Shown here piece by piece: positions 33,708-44,319 of a DNA stretch of 64,000 bases; the first letter of the stretch is position 1, and every line of letters begins with the position of its first letter. Both the position numbers and the translations under genes were made by a program. Location of the stretch: contig CM055096.1 of assembly GCA_029204225.1 (NCBI GenBank), forward strand, positions 33,672,571 to 33,736,570, read 5' to 3'. A model generated the notes under the pieces. It was not told where the DNA came from and did no database searches. It worked only from the letters and a program-made list of their open reading frames with translations. This DNA is from Diphasiastrum complanatum (Eukaryota; Streptophyta; Lycopodiopsida; Lycopodiales; Lycopodiaceae).

Positions 33708-36186
33708 CTACCTTAAGTTTGATGATGTTCCTTCAAGTGTGAATGAAACTGTAGCAACAAAAGAGTGATTTAATGTAATGAAAGGCAATGGCTCAAGATC
33801 ATGTGAACTTGAGGCCATGTGTCTACCTCTATTCTGACGTTGGCACTTTCTAGACAAGGTCCTCTCTTTTTTTTCTTCTTCATATAGTTCTAACCATTTA
33901 TCCATAACTCCACAATTATAAAGCATGAATGTAGAAATTTTTTCTTGTTGGAAGGGTGCCAACCTGTGGACCTTTCCCATCCCTTGAGGTTTTTTACTAG
34001 TTACCTCTTTGGCTTTCTCATCACGCCACAATAGTGGAGCAGATGGATGTAGTTGGCGCAAAATTTCAGTAACATAAAAGAGAGATTCATGTACTAACCA
34101 TCCCTCTGACATGCTACCTTCAGGCCTTGCCTTTTGACGCACAAAATCTTTTAAGACTTTCATGTACCTTTCCATAAAGGACATCCACCTAAAAAGTCGC
34201 AAATGGTTAAAAGTAAGTGTTTTATTTAATGAGTTCATGTATCAATTGATTTAGTTTAAATACACATGCAAAAGATAATTTATGCACTTATACCTAGTGT
34301 GCACTGGACCAGCAATAGAAACTTCTTCAACCAAGTGCACCAATAAATGCACTTGTGAGTCCATGATGGAAGTCGGAAAATATCTCTCAAACATGCACAC
34401 AATCTCCACCATATCCTCATGTCTCTTGCAAAGATCCAGCTCACGAATTTCTTTTGAACACATCCATCTACAACATATTCAATCCATTTTATGTCTATTT
34501 GAATTTTCAATCAATAAATACTAAATAAAAAAATGCACCGAGTACATGTAAATACCTCACAATGATTGATAGTTTGTATATGGTCTCACAAATATTTTTT
34601 CACAAGCACCCACAAATTGACAATGGATAGATAAATTGAATTATCTTTAGCCAATCATGAGATTTGAGACTTGCAACTTTCCATCCACTATGAATGATGA
34701 CCATAGAGAAAGGGCAAAACCAGTTGGTGTTCTAATGTCATGAATAATGGAGCACACATGGTTAAGCTCCTCCTTAGTGAATGTCCAAGGTACTTTTGGA
34801 GCATGATCTTCACAATCCTTTATCCAATATTATTTTTTGGTGTTTGATTCTTTTAGATCGTGCCTTGTAGCAATGGTATCTTTTTCACCAATCAAGTGTT
34901 TCCAAATACATTCACCCACATTTTTAAATATGTGCATGGAATCAAGTAGGTGATTAATCAAAAGGTTAATCCAATATTCCAAACGATGAAATATAGATAA
35001 TCCTCATACCATCGATTGGCTTTGCTTGAGATTCCTCCCATAGTATTTGCCAATCTTTCACGGACATCCTCTTTGGAGGCATCTCTCTCTCAACTCTTCC
35101 TCCAAAACCTCTTCTATGAGTGTCTCTGAATGGATGGCCTTCATCCAAGTATTTATGATGATTTTCATAAACCACTTTTTTGAGACTAAAAGAGTATCTT
35201 CCCACAAGATTTGGCTCGCACAAAAAACAAGCATTTTTTCCAGCTGTTTGAAAGCCTGCCCAACAAATGGATACTATCAATCACTATTAAAAAAAGTATA
35301 TGTCAAAGAATAATTATAGCCATTGTAGTATATCATGTAAATGTCAAGAATTACTAGTTGTATGTAACTGTAAACAAACTCCTATGTACACAAGATAGAC
35401 ATTGTTTGAATGATTACCTGAGCATTCACCTAATCCTGGATAGTCATGCATTATCCACATTACAATGACATGTAGTGTAAACTCCCTCTCATGTAAGGGG
35501 CGTGAAATCTCATATGCTTTTATCCCCTTCCACAAATCTTCCAACTCGTCAATAAGCGGCTCAAGATACACATCCATGTTTAACCTTGCAACCTTGCGTT
35601 TTCCAGAAATTAAAAGTGCCAACATAATGTGTCCCTTTTTTGTACTCAACCAAGGATGAATATTATAATTTACCAAGCAAACAGGCCAAATGGACCACGT
35701 AGTTGCTCGTACACCAAAGGGGTTCACACCATTTGTTGCAAGACCAAATCTCACATTTCTTGACTCATTGGCAAAGCTTGGATACTCTTTGTTGATGTGT
35801 TTCCATGTAGGTGAATCTGAAGGTACCCTCATCATCCCATCTGTAGAGGTATGGTGTGCATGCCAGTCCATAAGTTGTGCAAGAGATTTACAACGAAATA
35901 AATGTTGCAATCGTGGAATTACTAGAAAATGTTGTAAAACTTTGCACGGAATGGTTTCCCCTTGCAAATCATCTCTATATCAAGGAGTATCACAAATGGG
36001 ACATTTCTTGAGTGATTCGTACCTTCCTCGATATAAAATACAACCTTTTGGACATGCATGATATTGCTTGTAGTCCATCCCGATGTTAGACAACATCTTT
36101 CGTGCCTCATCTCTTGTCTCAGGCATGACATTCCCTTTTGGGAAAATTTTGTTTTTCAATAGTCTGTACATGACAAAAGAAGTCAT
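33708..36186 (-). pseudogene. TNP2-type CACTA transposase, C-terminal DUF4218 included, decayed
   Basis: Reading down from 36186: RLLKNKIFPKG...CPKGCILYRG and CPICDTP (zinc-binding-like), a stop at ~35979, then KVLQHFLVIPRLQHLFRC, AQLMDWHAHHTSTDGMMRVP, FGLATNGVNPFG and TTWSIWPVCLVNYNIHPWL (transposase family tnp2 core), LIDELEDLWKGI, and an intron to FQTAGKNACFLCEPN. Farther down come DSMHIFKNVGECIWKHLIG (~34950) and from 34463 the DUF4218-like block with RHEDMVEIVCMFERYFPTSI and HLLVHLVEEVSIAGPVH, split by an intron, then WMSFMERYMKVLKDFV to 33708. Several in-frame stops, so not functional as read. It encodes the enzyme that cuts and rejoins CACTA ends. Confidence 0.85.
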
Positions 36187-36683
36187 AGTAAAAAAGTTAT
36201 CACTCGATGTCCAAATTGTAAATTTTGTTTCAAAGCAAAAATGACAAGTAGATGAAAAAAAAATTACTCAAAAAGGTCCAAACCAGCCTTAGGAAAGTGT
36301 TCACTAGGCATGATCATGTACATTCGACCCCAATACGTAAATGGTGTTCCATTTAATGGTAATGGTGATTGGAGTGGCCAACACGAATATCTACTTCTAA
36401 TAAAATTTTTTACTAATGGTTGCAAGCTAGGTGGAAGAGGAAGGTCAAACAAAGAACCTAGAATGTCTTTTGACACATCAAAAGTGCGTAGTAATTTGCA
36501 ATTATCTTTCAAACTAGTCATAATACGTCCAAGACGTGTTCTCTTTTTTAAAGGGGTGGTCATGTTTGTGGAATCCACGTGGAGTATCGTGGAGGACTCA
36601 TGTGCAACATCTAGGATAGGTGCGGTTGGGTGGTAAGAATGTTCTAGAGATTTGTAGACATGGATTGAATCACAAGGCATTGA

Positions 36684-36816
<133 letters not shown>

Positions 36817-37165
36817 CATGAAACATAAATTAATATATAACACAAACTGTAAACCAGTAGCATGAAACACACACACAAACATACATAGACACACGCACGC
36901 ACACACACACCCACTCACACCGACCCTAAACACACATGAAGAGAAAAACAGAGAGAACATTATAGAGTGCTAATCAAAACTCTTGAACCACAGAATTATA
37001 TCCTACTCCAGAATGTCACCATATGCTCCCTCCCTGTGGCATTTGGGCTTTTTTGTGGAACTCATCTTCCAACAAAAAACATTTGAACCACGCCTTTAAC
37101 GGAAGAAAACAAGGGCTACACACCTTCCTAGAATTGGGAGTGTTGGTTACCTTTAACTCTTTCAT

Positions 37166-37292
<127 letters not shown>

Positions 37293-37337
37293 AACGTGAA
37301 CGAGAGGCTATTATGGGTGATTGAATATGGAAATCAA

Positions 37338-37510
37338 GATTAACTACATCTAATCATTCTATTTGGATTTTTTCTTTTAAAAGCAAGTGAGAGATTAACT
37401 TCATCTAATCATTCTATTTGGATTTTTCCTTTTAAAAGCAAGTGAGAGATTGACTTCATCTGAATATTCTATTTGGATTTTTCCTTTTAGAAGCAAGTGA
37501 GAGATTAACT
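37338..37510. repeat. 55-bp tandem repeat, three units
   Basis: Unit beginning gattaacttcatctaatc, containing ttctatttggattttt and aaaagcaagtgaga, at 37338, 37393, 37448, with the start of a fourth at 37503. Period 55 bp, few mismatches. Confidence 0.93.
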
Positions 37511-37588
37511 TCAAAGTATCGTGGCACTCATTCTATCGCTCAATATTTATTGGACAAACTATACTTGAAGTGTCATAAGGGTCAAAGA

Positions 37589-37958
37589 TTAAAGCATTTC
37601 CGAAAAACACTTTAACGAGTTTACCTCTCGTACTCTTGGATTCTCTGTGTGCACTCCATTGGCCCAAATATGATTGCTGACAATCCTCCTTGTCCGAATC
37701 CTAAGGCCTTTGCATTGTGTGCATGTACATGGTATCCTCTCAAAATATTTTGGTTGAAACTGGTCCAATAATCCAATTGCGAATTGCACAAATTCTTTCA
37801 ATGTCAGTCAAGTGAAAATTGACAAATTCTAACATGTGACGAATTGTAACATGTGACAAAAATTGACAAAATAGTCTTTGTACATTTAATGCATTTTCAA
37901 CCTTCATTTGTGATGGAGTGGTGTCTTGGCTTTCCAAAGAGCAATATACTCTATCCAA
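37589..37958 (-). pseudogene. Probable N-terminal (transposase-associated) segment of TNP2
   Basis: Two overlapping - strand frames: one starts near 37958 (DRVYCSLESQD), the other at 37801 reads EFVQFAIGLLDQFQPKYFER, IPCTCTQCKGLRIRTRR and VSNHIWANGV. The spacing C-x-C-x2-C followed by H resembles the transposase-associated domain found at the N-terminus of plant TNP2 proteins. Frame change at about 37800. It would be the first exon of the gene whose body is at 33708-36186. Confidence 0.5.
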
Positions 37959-39190
37959 AGAGCAAATCGGATTACATCACTATTACAAATAAAAAAATTA
38001 TGACATAAATCAATATACATACATGTGATGGATCAATAGGCAGTCTACGTCGACTGATGGAAGAGCTTGAAGATGAACCAGTCAATAGTTGTTCATTGTA
38101 CTTCAGTCTTGCTTGCTCCTTTTTCTGTGATAGAGCTCAATTCTTTTTTCTTTCTCTAAATCACATGGAGGTACGATAATTTCTCTGGAATTCATAATTC
38201 CAATCAATTGTCATTGTAAGAATAAATTTGCAAGAAAAATTATACACTCATATTCAAATAACAAATAAAGTGCAATTGATGTCAATATCAATAACAATAT
38301 ATACCTACTGTTGCGATCATGAGATGAATCGCTATCTGATGATGATGACATCATCGATGACATATACACACTGTAGCCAACTACTCTATACCACATCATA
38401 AGTAATCATTATGAGACCGTATGTACTGAACAAATATAATAAAATTTGTTAAAGACATGCCAACATGTAATTCATGTATATTCTACTTATGCTTAATGTA
38501 AATCTAATATTCTAGTAGCATTGCTATCAAGAAAATTGCTTGGGTGGGGCAACACATGACGAGCAATCAGAATGAGGTTCATATTGACAAATGTTAGACA
38601 TCAGTAGATAGTGCGTGCAGCCCTATCTCAACTAATTTAAAGACCACATAGCAGTCAATGTTCGAAGCTCTCAGTTTAAACTCTTGTGTAAGATGAGTGA
38701 TGATCTCACTCGATGTTTTTTTCAAGATGGAATAATCAAAATCAAACAATCAGTCATATATTCAATTGATTCATTGCCCACTCAATCACTCATTTGATTA
38801 ATTAATACTAGTTAGCTAAAGATAAATCTCTTTGGATTGGCCTAGTGTGCCATGGTATCTCATGATGAGCAATATGCATTCGCCCTTTCTATCTATGGTT
38901 GCTTTGAATGCAAGAAATCATATACTAGATAACACACCATTGATCAACATCTTTATTACAATGCTAAATGATATTCCAACTAATGACTATGATTTCATAT
39001 TAGGTTATATAGGTCACACACCAACAATTAAAAAGATTTATCATATAGGTCACATATCACTAAGGTCCTCAATATAACATAAATGCTTTTGATCATGAAT
39101 CTAAATGACCCCATGAAACCATTTAAGAGGCCACATGACAAAAGCAAAAAAAAAATTATTCGAGAGGGACCCTCTCACGTGCCAAGAGAG
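37959..39190. other. Central interval of the CACTA element between divergent genes
   Basis: AT-rich, no convincing exon. The - strand frame near 38340 has a Ser/Asp-rich stretch (SSMMSSSSDSDSSHD) that could be coding but lacks further support. Probably upstream sequence of the two divergent genes. Confidence 0.4.
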
Positions 39191-39199
39191 GAAAAAAAA

Positions 39200-39250
39200 A
39201 CGCGTGGAACATCCACGCGTGGATAACTTCTGCGTGGATAATCCACGCGA
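39200..39250. promoter_or_regulatory. Internal copy of CACTA subterminal palindromes upstream of ORF1
   Basis: The block starts cgcgtggaacatccacgcgt and continues gataacttctgcgtggataatccacgcg. GCGTGGAACATCCACGCGTG is identical to the left-end copy at 32573-32592. It lies ~340 bp upstream of the 39592 start codon. Role as an autoregulatory binding site is inferred. Confidence 0.65.
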
Positions 39251-39591
39251 AACTTGAATGCCAATAAAATAGCATTTCCGCAAGCATTCTTGCTCCTCTT
39301 CTTTTGCTTTCAAGTTTTATAGGTTTTCTAATCTAGTGTTTAGTGCTCTTGCTTGCTATTGCTCTTCTAAGCTCTATAGATCTTGCTTGCTTGCTTGCTT
39401 GCTTTTGGTTGCTCTTCATTGCTAGTGATCTTGCTCTTGCTTTTGCTTGCTCTATTGATCTTGTTTGTTCTTGCTTACTATTAATCTATTGCTTTCTATT
39501 CATTGCTTACTCTTCTAATCTAAAAGTCTTCAATACTCTTTCACTCCCATTCTCCACTACTTTCTAGCTTTTAAAGTTTTTCTTTGATACA

Positions 39592-40720
39592 ATGTCTTCA
39601 AGTGGTAGGTCAAGTGGAAGGTCAAGTGGGAGACCATCTAGGAGAAGAGCTCGTGAGGAGCCCAAAGAATATAATCAAGAGTGGTTTGAGAATCTATCTC
39701 CTCAACAAAGAGATAGAATAAAAAATCTTGTGTTATCTTCTTCAGGTGAATCATCTGAGAGAAGAGCTTCCGAAGATGCCCCTTCCCAAGAATCGTGTAG
39801 TGTGTATTCTGATCTTAATCCACGTGGTGGAGTTATAAAAAATACGCGTGGCAATGTAGTTCATGCCCGTTTGCGTGATTTAGTTGCTTTATATTTTGGT
39901 AAAGATTACATGATCGATTGGTCCTCCCAATCGCTTGAAGACAAAAATAAAATAATAGAGATTTTGTATTCTGAATTCCCTCAATATAATGCTTTTAGTA
40001 GGACTTGGGCCTTGAATACAATGTGCCTTTGGATTCGAAACAAAAGACAATTGATGAGAAGAGTCGTGAGGAATCCCAAGAATCCCACAAAGCCTAGATG
40101 GTGCTCCAAAAGGGTTTGGAGGAAGGTGAAAGAGGAATTGTTGCAAAACAATCCCCAAAAGTATGAACAACAACGTAGGGCTGCCGCCGAGAAGCTCTTA
40201 AAACATGGCCAAAGTCACTTGGGATCGGGAGGAAGGGGCAATCTAGAGGCCCAATTTGTAAGTGCAATATTTTTTAATATGATTCTATTTTTGTAGTGAG
40301 ATTGTTAATGTTTTTTATTGCTAAACTATGTTTTTTTGTTGAATGTAGCTTAGTGATTTTGGAAGACACGTGACCGCCGCGGAGTACAAGCAAGGTTACG
40401 GTCATGGATATGTCAGCCTTAAGGCTTTTATGGAATCCCATGGATTGCTTCCAATCGTGAACTCTTAACCTTTATTGTTTTGTGATTGTTTACTTTGTGG
40501 TTTACAAGTACGTTAATCTCAATTTAATTAAATCTTTGATTCTATTTTGTAGAGAGGCTCTACAACTTCAAGTGTTCGTGATGTGGAAGAAAATGTGGAA
40601 AATGTGGAAGAGAACGTGGAAGAGTACGTGAATGAGAGCAAAGGGGAGTTTGAAGATGTGGACACCAATGTACACCTACAAGATGAAGGAGGCGAGGAGG
40701 GAGGAAGTGATGATGAGTAG
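39592..40720 (+). CDS. CACTA accessory protein (ORF1/TnpA-like), three exons, intact
   Basis: Exons 39592-40257, 40349-40456 and 40553-40720 join in phase 0 with GT/AG introns to a 313-residue protein without stops. Exon 1 starts with a Ser/Arg/Gly repeat (MSSSGRSSGRSSGRPSRRR) and contains GGVIKNTRGNVVHARLRDLV, then WALNTMCLWIRNKRQLMRR and WCSKRVWRKVKEELLQ, as in the plant transposon proteins that accompany TNP2 (Transposase_24-like). Exon 2 reads LSDFGRHVTAAEYKQGYGHG; exon 3 is a very acidic tail (VEENVENVEENVEEYV...GSDDE). In En/Spm the partner protein TnpA binds subterminal repeats; the same role is inferred. It is transcribed away from the TNP2 gene. The second donor (atc|gtgaac) is weak. 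Confidence 0.75.
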
Positions 40721-41485
40721 AGGTTTTTAAATTAAATGTAAGGCCTTGTAGAAGTCAATGTAGGAAGAGAGAATTTATTCTCTCATCAATGTACTTTTTT
40801 TTAAATCAATCAATATAATGTTTTGGCATCACATCATTCTTGCAAAAATTTTGAATGCATATATTTTTAATTCATGAATGAAAATGTATAGTCTATTGAA
40901 TGCACATCTATTGATTGCAAATGTATCTATTGATGTATTCAATGCAATGTATAGTCTATTTAATGCACATCTATACAATGCAAATGTATCCATTAATGAA
41001 TTTAATGCAATGTATCTATTTTAGCACATGATTTGCATGCTAGAATGCACAATGGAAAGTAATGGAAAGCACAATGGAAAGTAATGGAAACCACAATATA
41101 ATGCATCAATAGATAACACATTAAGTTATCAGCTAAATATCAAATGAATCAAAATAAATGTGAATTTACCTTTACTATTGTATCTCCATTGTTTTGCAAT
41201 CTTTGCTTTTCCTTTTGCATGCACTTGATCTTTGAATCCTTTGCAATGAAAGCTCATTTTTCATTTTTCATATCCAAACCTACATCACAAACAAAAAAGA
41301 TCTTAAAACTTACAAAACACATACTATTAACATCCATCAATGAACTAAAAATTCTAAACACTATCAATCTTCCCACTCACATTCATCCTCATCTCATTCT
41401 CACTCCCATCTATACTCACACAACACAAAAATAGAAAGTCACCTCTAGTTTTGGAGCGAACCACATTTTGGTTCGCGCCAAAATT
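40721..41485. other. CACTA 3' interval with small tandem repeat
   Basis: Non-coding. At 40885-41020 a ~64-bp unit (gtatagtctatt.aatgcacatctat...caaatgtatc.att) occurs twice. 41044-41092 repeats caatggaaagtaatggaaa. The ORF 41144-41434 has no recognised motif. Confidence 0.5.
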
Positions 41486-41489
41486 TGCT

Positions 41490-41995
41490 TTATCCACGCA
41501 AATTCCAGAAACCTATCCGCGTGGATACCGTGTGGATATAAAAAAAAATCTATCCATGCGGTATCCACGGCCTCAACTCTTTGGATTTTGCATGGATAAA
41601 GCAAATTTTACATGGATAATTCACACATGGATAATTATCCACACAATATTCACGCGAAAGCCGAGCTTTTTTTATTTAATTTTTACTATGGTGTGAATAA
41701 TCCACGCGTGGATTATCCACGCGAAATTAGAATTCCTATTTTTGGCTCCGAATGTCAGAGGTTTGCTCGGCTGCCGGTAGTCAGACTTGGCATGAATAAT
41801 CCACGCGTGGATAATCCACACATTTTGAATTTCACAACATCCGGCCGATCTGCTGCTGGAAATGACATTTGCGTGGAACATTCGTGCATGGATAATCCAC
41901 GTGCTTGTATCCACGCGTATATCCACGCCAATCCACGGCTATATCCATGCAATTTTTTTTTTGACCGCGCGTCCTAGTTGTATTGTGCGTGGATA
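41490..41995. repeat. Right subterminal palindromic repeats of the CACTA element
   Basis: Many variants of ATCCACGCGTGGAT, for example 41698-41723 (aataatccacgcgtggatta), 41800-41820 and 41871-41935. They match the left-end repeats in sequence and in both orientations. Confidence 0.85.
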
Positions 41996-42016
41996 TTTGC
42001 TATATGTGTTCTTATG

Positions 42017-42290
42017 GATGTAGACAATCGTAAGTCCACATCTGGATTTACATTCTTCTTCAACGGCGGTCCTATCTCATGGAACAATCGTAAGCAAACC
42101 TCTATCGCTCTTTCTTCTATAGAAGCAGAATACATTGCTGCTTCCCAATCTATTAAAGAAGCGTTTTGGTTGAGAAATTTACTATCAGACGTTAGTTTGT
42201 ATCAATACAGCCCCACAATTATATTCTGTGATAATCAGAGTGCATTCTGTCTGACTTTCTTACTGCTTAATCTAGTAGTCTGCTCTTTGT
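42017..42290 (+). pseudogene. Copia-C RNase H, continued after the CACTA insertion
   Basis: Begins at the duplicated GAT and reads DVDNRKSTSGFTFFFNGGPI, SWNNRKQTSIALSSIEAEYI, AASQSIKEAFWLRNLL and PTIIFCDNQSAF, the central RNase H motifs of Copia (ALSSIEAEY with catalytic Glu, CDNQSA with catalytic Asp). Similarity ends at ~42255; the C-terminal HIE...F part is missing. Confidence 0.92.
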
Positions 42291-43000
42291 GAACTATTAT
42301 TAGTCTAGTTGTTCGCGACTAATATTTAGTCTTGCCTTTCGCGACTAATTCACGCCTGATAATTTGTCTAGCTATTCGCAACAAATTATCTTTCTGATGT
42401 TTTGTTGCTTAATGTTTGGCTACATAATCAGATCGAATGTGATTTCTATCACTAATGTTCTGTTCGAGTCTGATAGGCGTAGTCATGCTTAAGGAAAGAG
42501 TTAGATAGCTCATTCCACTGCGCATGAACATTCTCCATTTGAGTTCGTTTCTGTTCGAGCTATCCTTTCATTTTTCACACCCCTCTTTCCCAACAAGGAG
42601 AGTGCAGGATGGAGCATTACTAGCTCATTATCATCTAGTAGCATGAGGGTGTATTTTACTATATGTTTTGTAGTTTGTTGAGCATTTGTGTAATTGTCTT
42701 TGATGTCTTGTCAACGTTTATTAGATAGTGTTCATTTGTTTTCTACAGCTATTGACATACTTTTTCTTGGTTTTGATTCTAGGATTTTGATTTGAAGTTG
42801 GTTTGCAGTCATTTTGCTTTGCAAAAGGTTTGCAGCATTTTGTAATTAGATATTGTTCATTTGTTTTCTACGACTGTTGACATATTTTTGTACAGCTATT
42901 GTTGTGATTTTCTTGTTTTTTATTCTAGGATTATGCTTTGAACAAGGTTTGCAGTCATTTTGTTTTGAAAAAGGTTTCCAGCATTCTGTTTTTAGACTTT
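42291..43000. repeat. Non-coding Copia-derived sequence with a tandem duplication
   Basis: 42300-42360 repeats cgcgactaat/cgcaacaaat words. From 42720 to 42991 a unit of ~125-145 bp (gttcatttgttttctac, tattctaggatt, ggtttgcagtcattttg, ggtttgcagcatt) occurs twice. Possibly the 3' untranslated region or LTR of Copia-C; I cannot define the LTR ends. Confidence 0.5.
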
Positions 43001-43019
43001 ATGGATGTTGATAGTGAGG

Positions 43020-43843
43020 GCAGAGGTATTGCGTGTCCATCCTTTGATCTTCATTTATCTCAAGATGATAATGAGTCATAAGAAGAAGATCCAACCAAGG
43101 GAGACCAAGAATGATGATCAACCATCAAGCTCCAAAGGTGGAAAGAAAAACAAAGCCAAACTTAAGTGCTTCTTTTGTGGTAAGAAGGGACACTTTGCAA
43201 CCGAGTGTTACAAGAAAAAGAATGCACAAGGAGAGAGCAAGCAAAGCAACATCACCCTTGAGGAAGATGAGGATGAAGTGGATTCATCCTTGATGGCATC
43301 TACATCAACATCCAAGAGCTACTCCAATGACACATGGTGGATTGATAGTGGGGCTAGTTCCCACATGACATTCCAAAAGGATTTTTTCTCAACTCTTGTA
43401 CCTTTTGTAGGTTGTAAAAAGTCTGTTCTAACATCAAGTGATCAAGAATGTAGAATATATGGAGTGGGAACTATTCCCTTAAGTCTTGGATCCTCTAAAA
43501 GAGTAGATCTTGATAATGTACTCTATGTTCCTACACTCACTAAGAATTTGTTAAGTGTAGGACAATTGATGGATGATGGTTTAGATGTCCATTTTAAGCA
43601 AGGTGTTTGCTCCATAATGATGAATGACACTTGCTTTGTATAGGGATTCAAGCAAGGAAAGCTTTTCAAGCTAGATGCTAATGTTTTTCTTGAAAGTGTG
43701 AACATGGTGAAGGAGGAGCTCAATCAAGTGGAGCTTTGGCATAAGAGGTTGGGGCATCCCAACTTCAAATCAATCAAGATGCTATGCACCAAGGATCTTG
43801 CTCTTGGCCTTCCAAAGACACTCCCAAAGTGTGGAAAAAGACA
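43020..43843 (+). pseudogene. gag-protease-integrase start, family-B Copia copy (Copia-E)
   Basis: CFFCGKKGHFATECYKKK (CCHC), WWIDSGASSHM (protease DSGA), VDLDNVLYVPTLTKNLLSVG, HFKQGVCSIMMND, then a TAG at 43641-43643, after which the same protein continues with QVELWHKRLGHPNFKSIKML and LPKCGK (start of the integrase zinc domain). It breaks off at ~43840, where RT sequence begins. Confidence 0.88.
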
Positions 43844-44319
43844 AGGCAAGGTTAGTGGCAAAGGGGTTCTTGCAAACCAAGGGAGTAGATTTTGATGAAA
43901 CTTTTGCTCCTATTGCTAAACTAGTTTCCATAAGGTTGATAATTTCTCTTGCAACTAGTTTCAATTGGCCTCTATTTCAACTTGATGTGACTAATGCATT
44001 TCTCAATGGTTATTTGGAAGAGGAGATCTTCATGAGGCAACCCGAGGGCTTCATCAAAGAAGCTCAAGAAGAGAAAGTGTGTTTGTTGCTAAGAAGCCTT
44101 TATGGGCTTAAGCAAGCACCTAGAGCTTGGTACTCGAGGTTGAATGCTTTCTTGAACTCTATAAGATTTGTTGTAAGTGCTTATGATCCTTCTTTGTACT
44201 TAAGATTCAATGCTGGTAAAATCATCATTCTCATTTTGTATGTTGATGACATTATCCTTAGTGGAAATGATCATGATGGTATACAAGAAGTGAAAGTAGC
44301 ATTGTCTAAAGAGTTCTAG
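43838..44319 (+). pseudogene. Reverse-transcriptase segment of Copia-E fused to integrase start
   Basis: Frame of ORF 43798-44319: from KDKARLVAKGFLQTKGVDF through DETFAPIAKLVSIRLIISLA, FQLDVTNAFLNGYLEEEIFM, YGLKQAPRAWYSRLNAFL and catalytic YVDD (44239-44250) to the TAG at 44317-44319. An RT core with good motifs, directly joined to the integrase zinc domain: the integrase core and RT start are deleted. No LTR recognised on either side. Confidence 0.88.

Noticed and set aside
41973-41990. ctagttgtattgtg as the right end of the CACTA element
   Set aside because: It mirrors the left CACAACTAG loosely, but subterminal repeat sequence continues beyond it and only the end at 42016 restores the Copia frame with a GAT duplication. 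Kept as an alternative.
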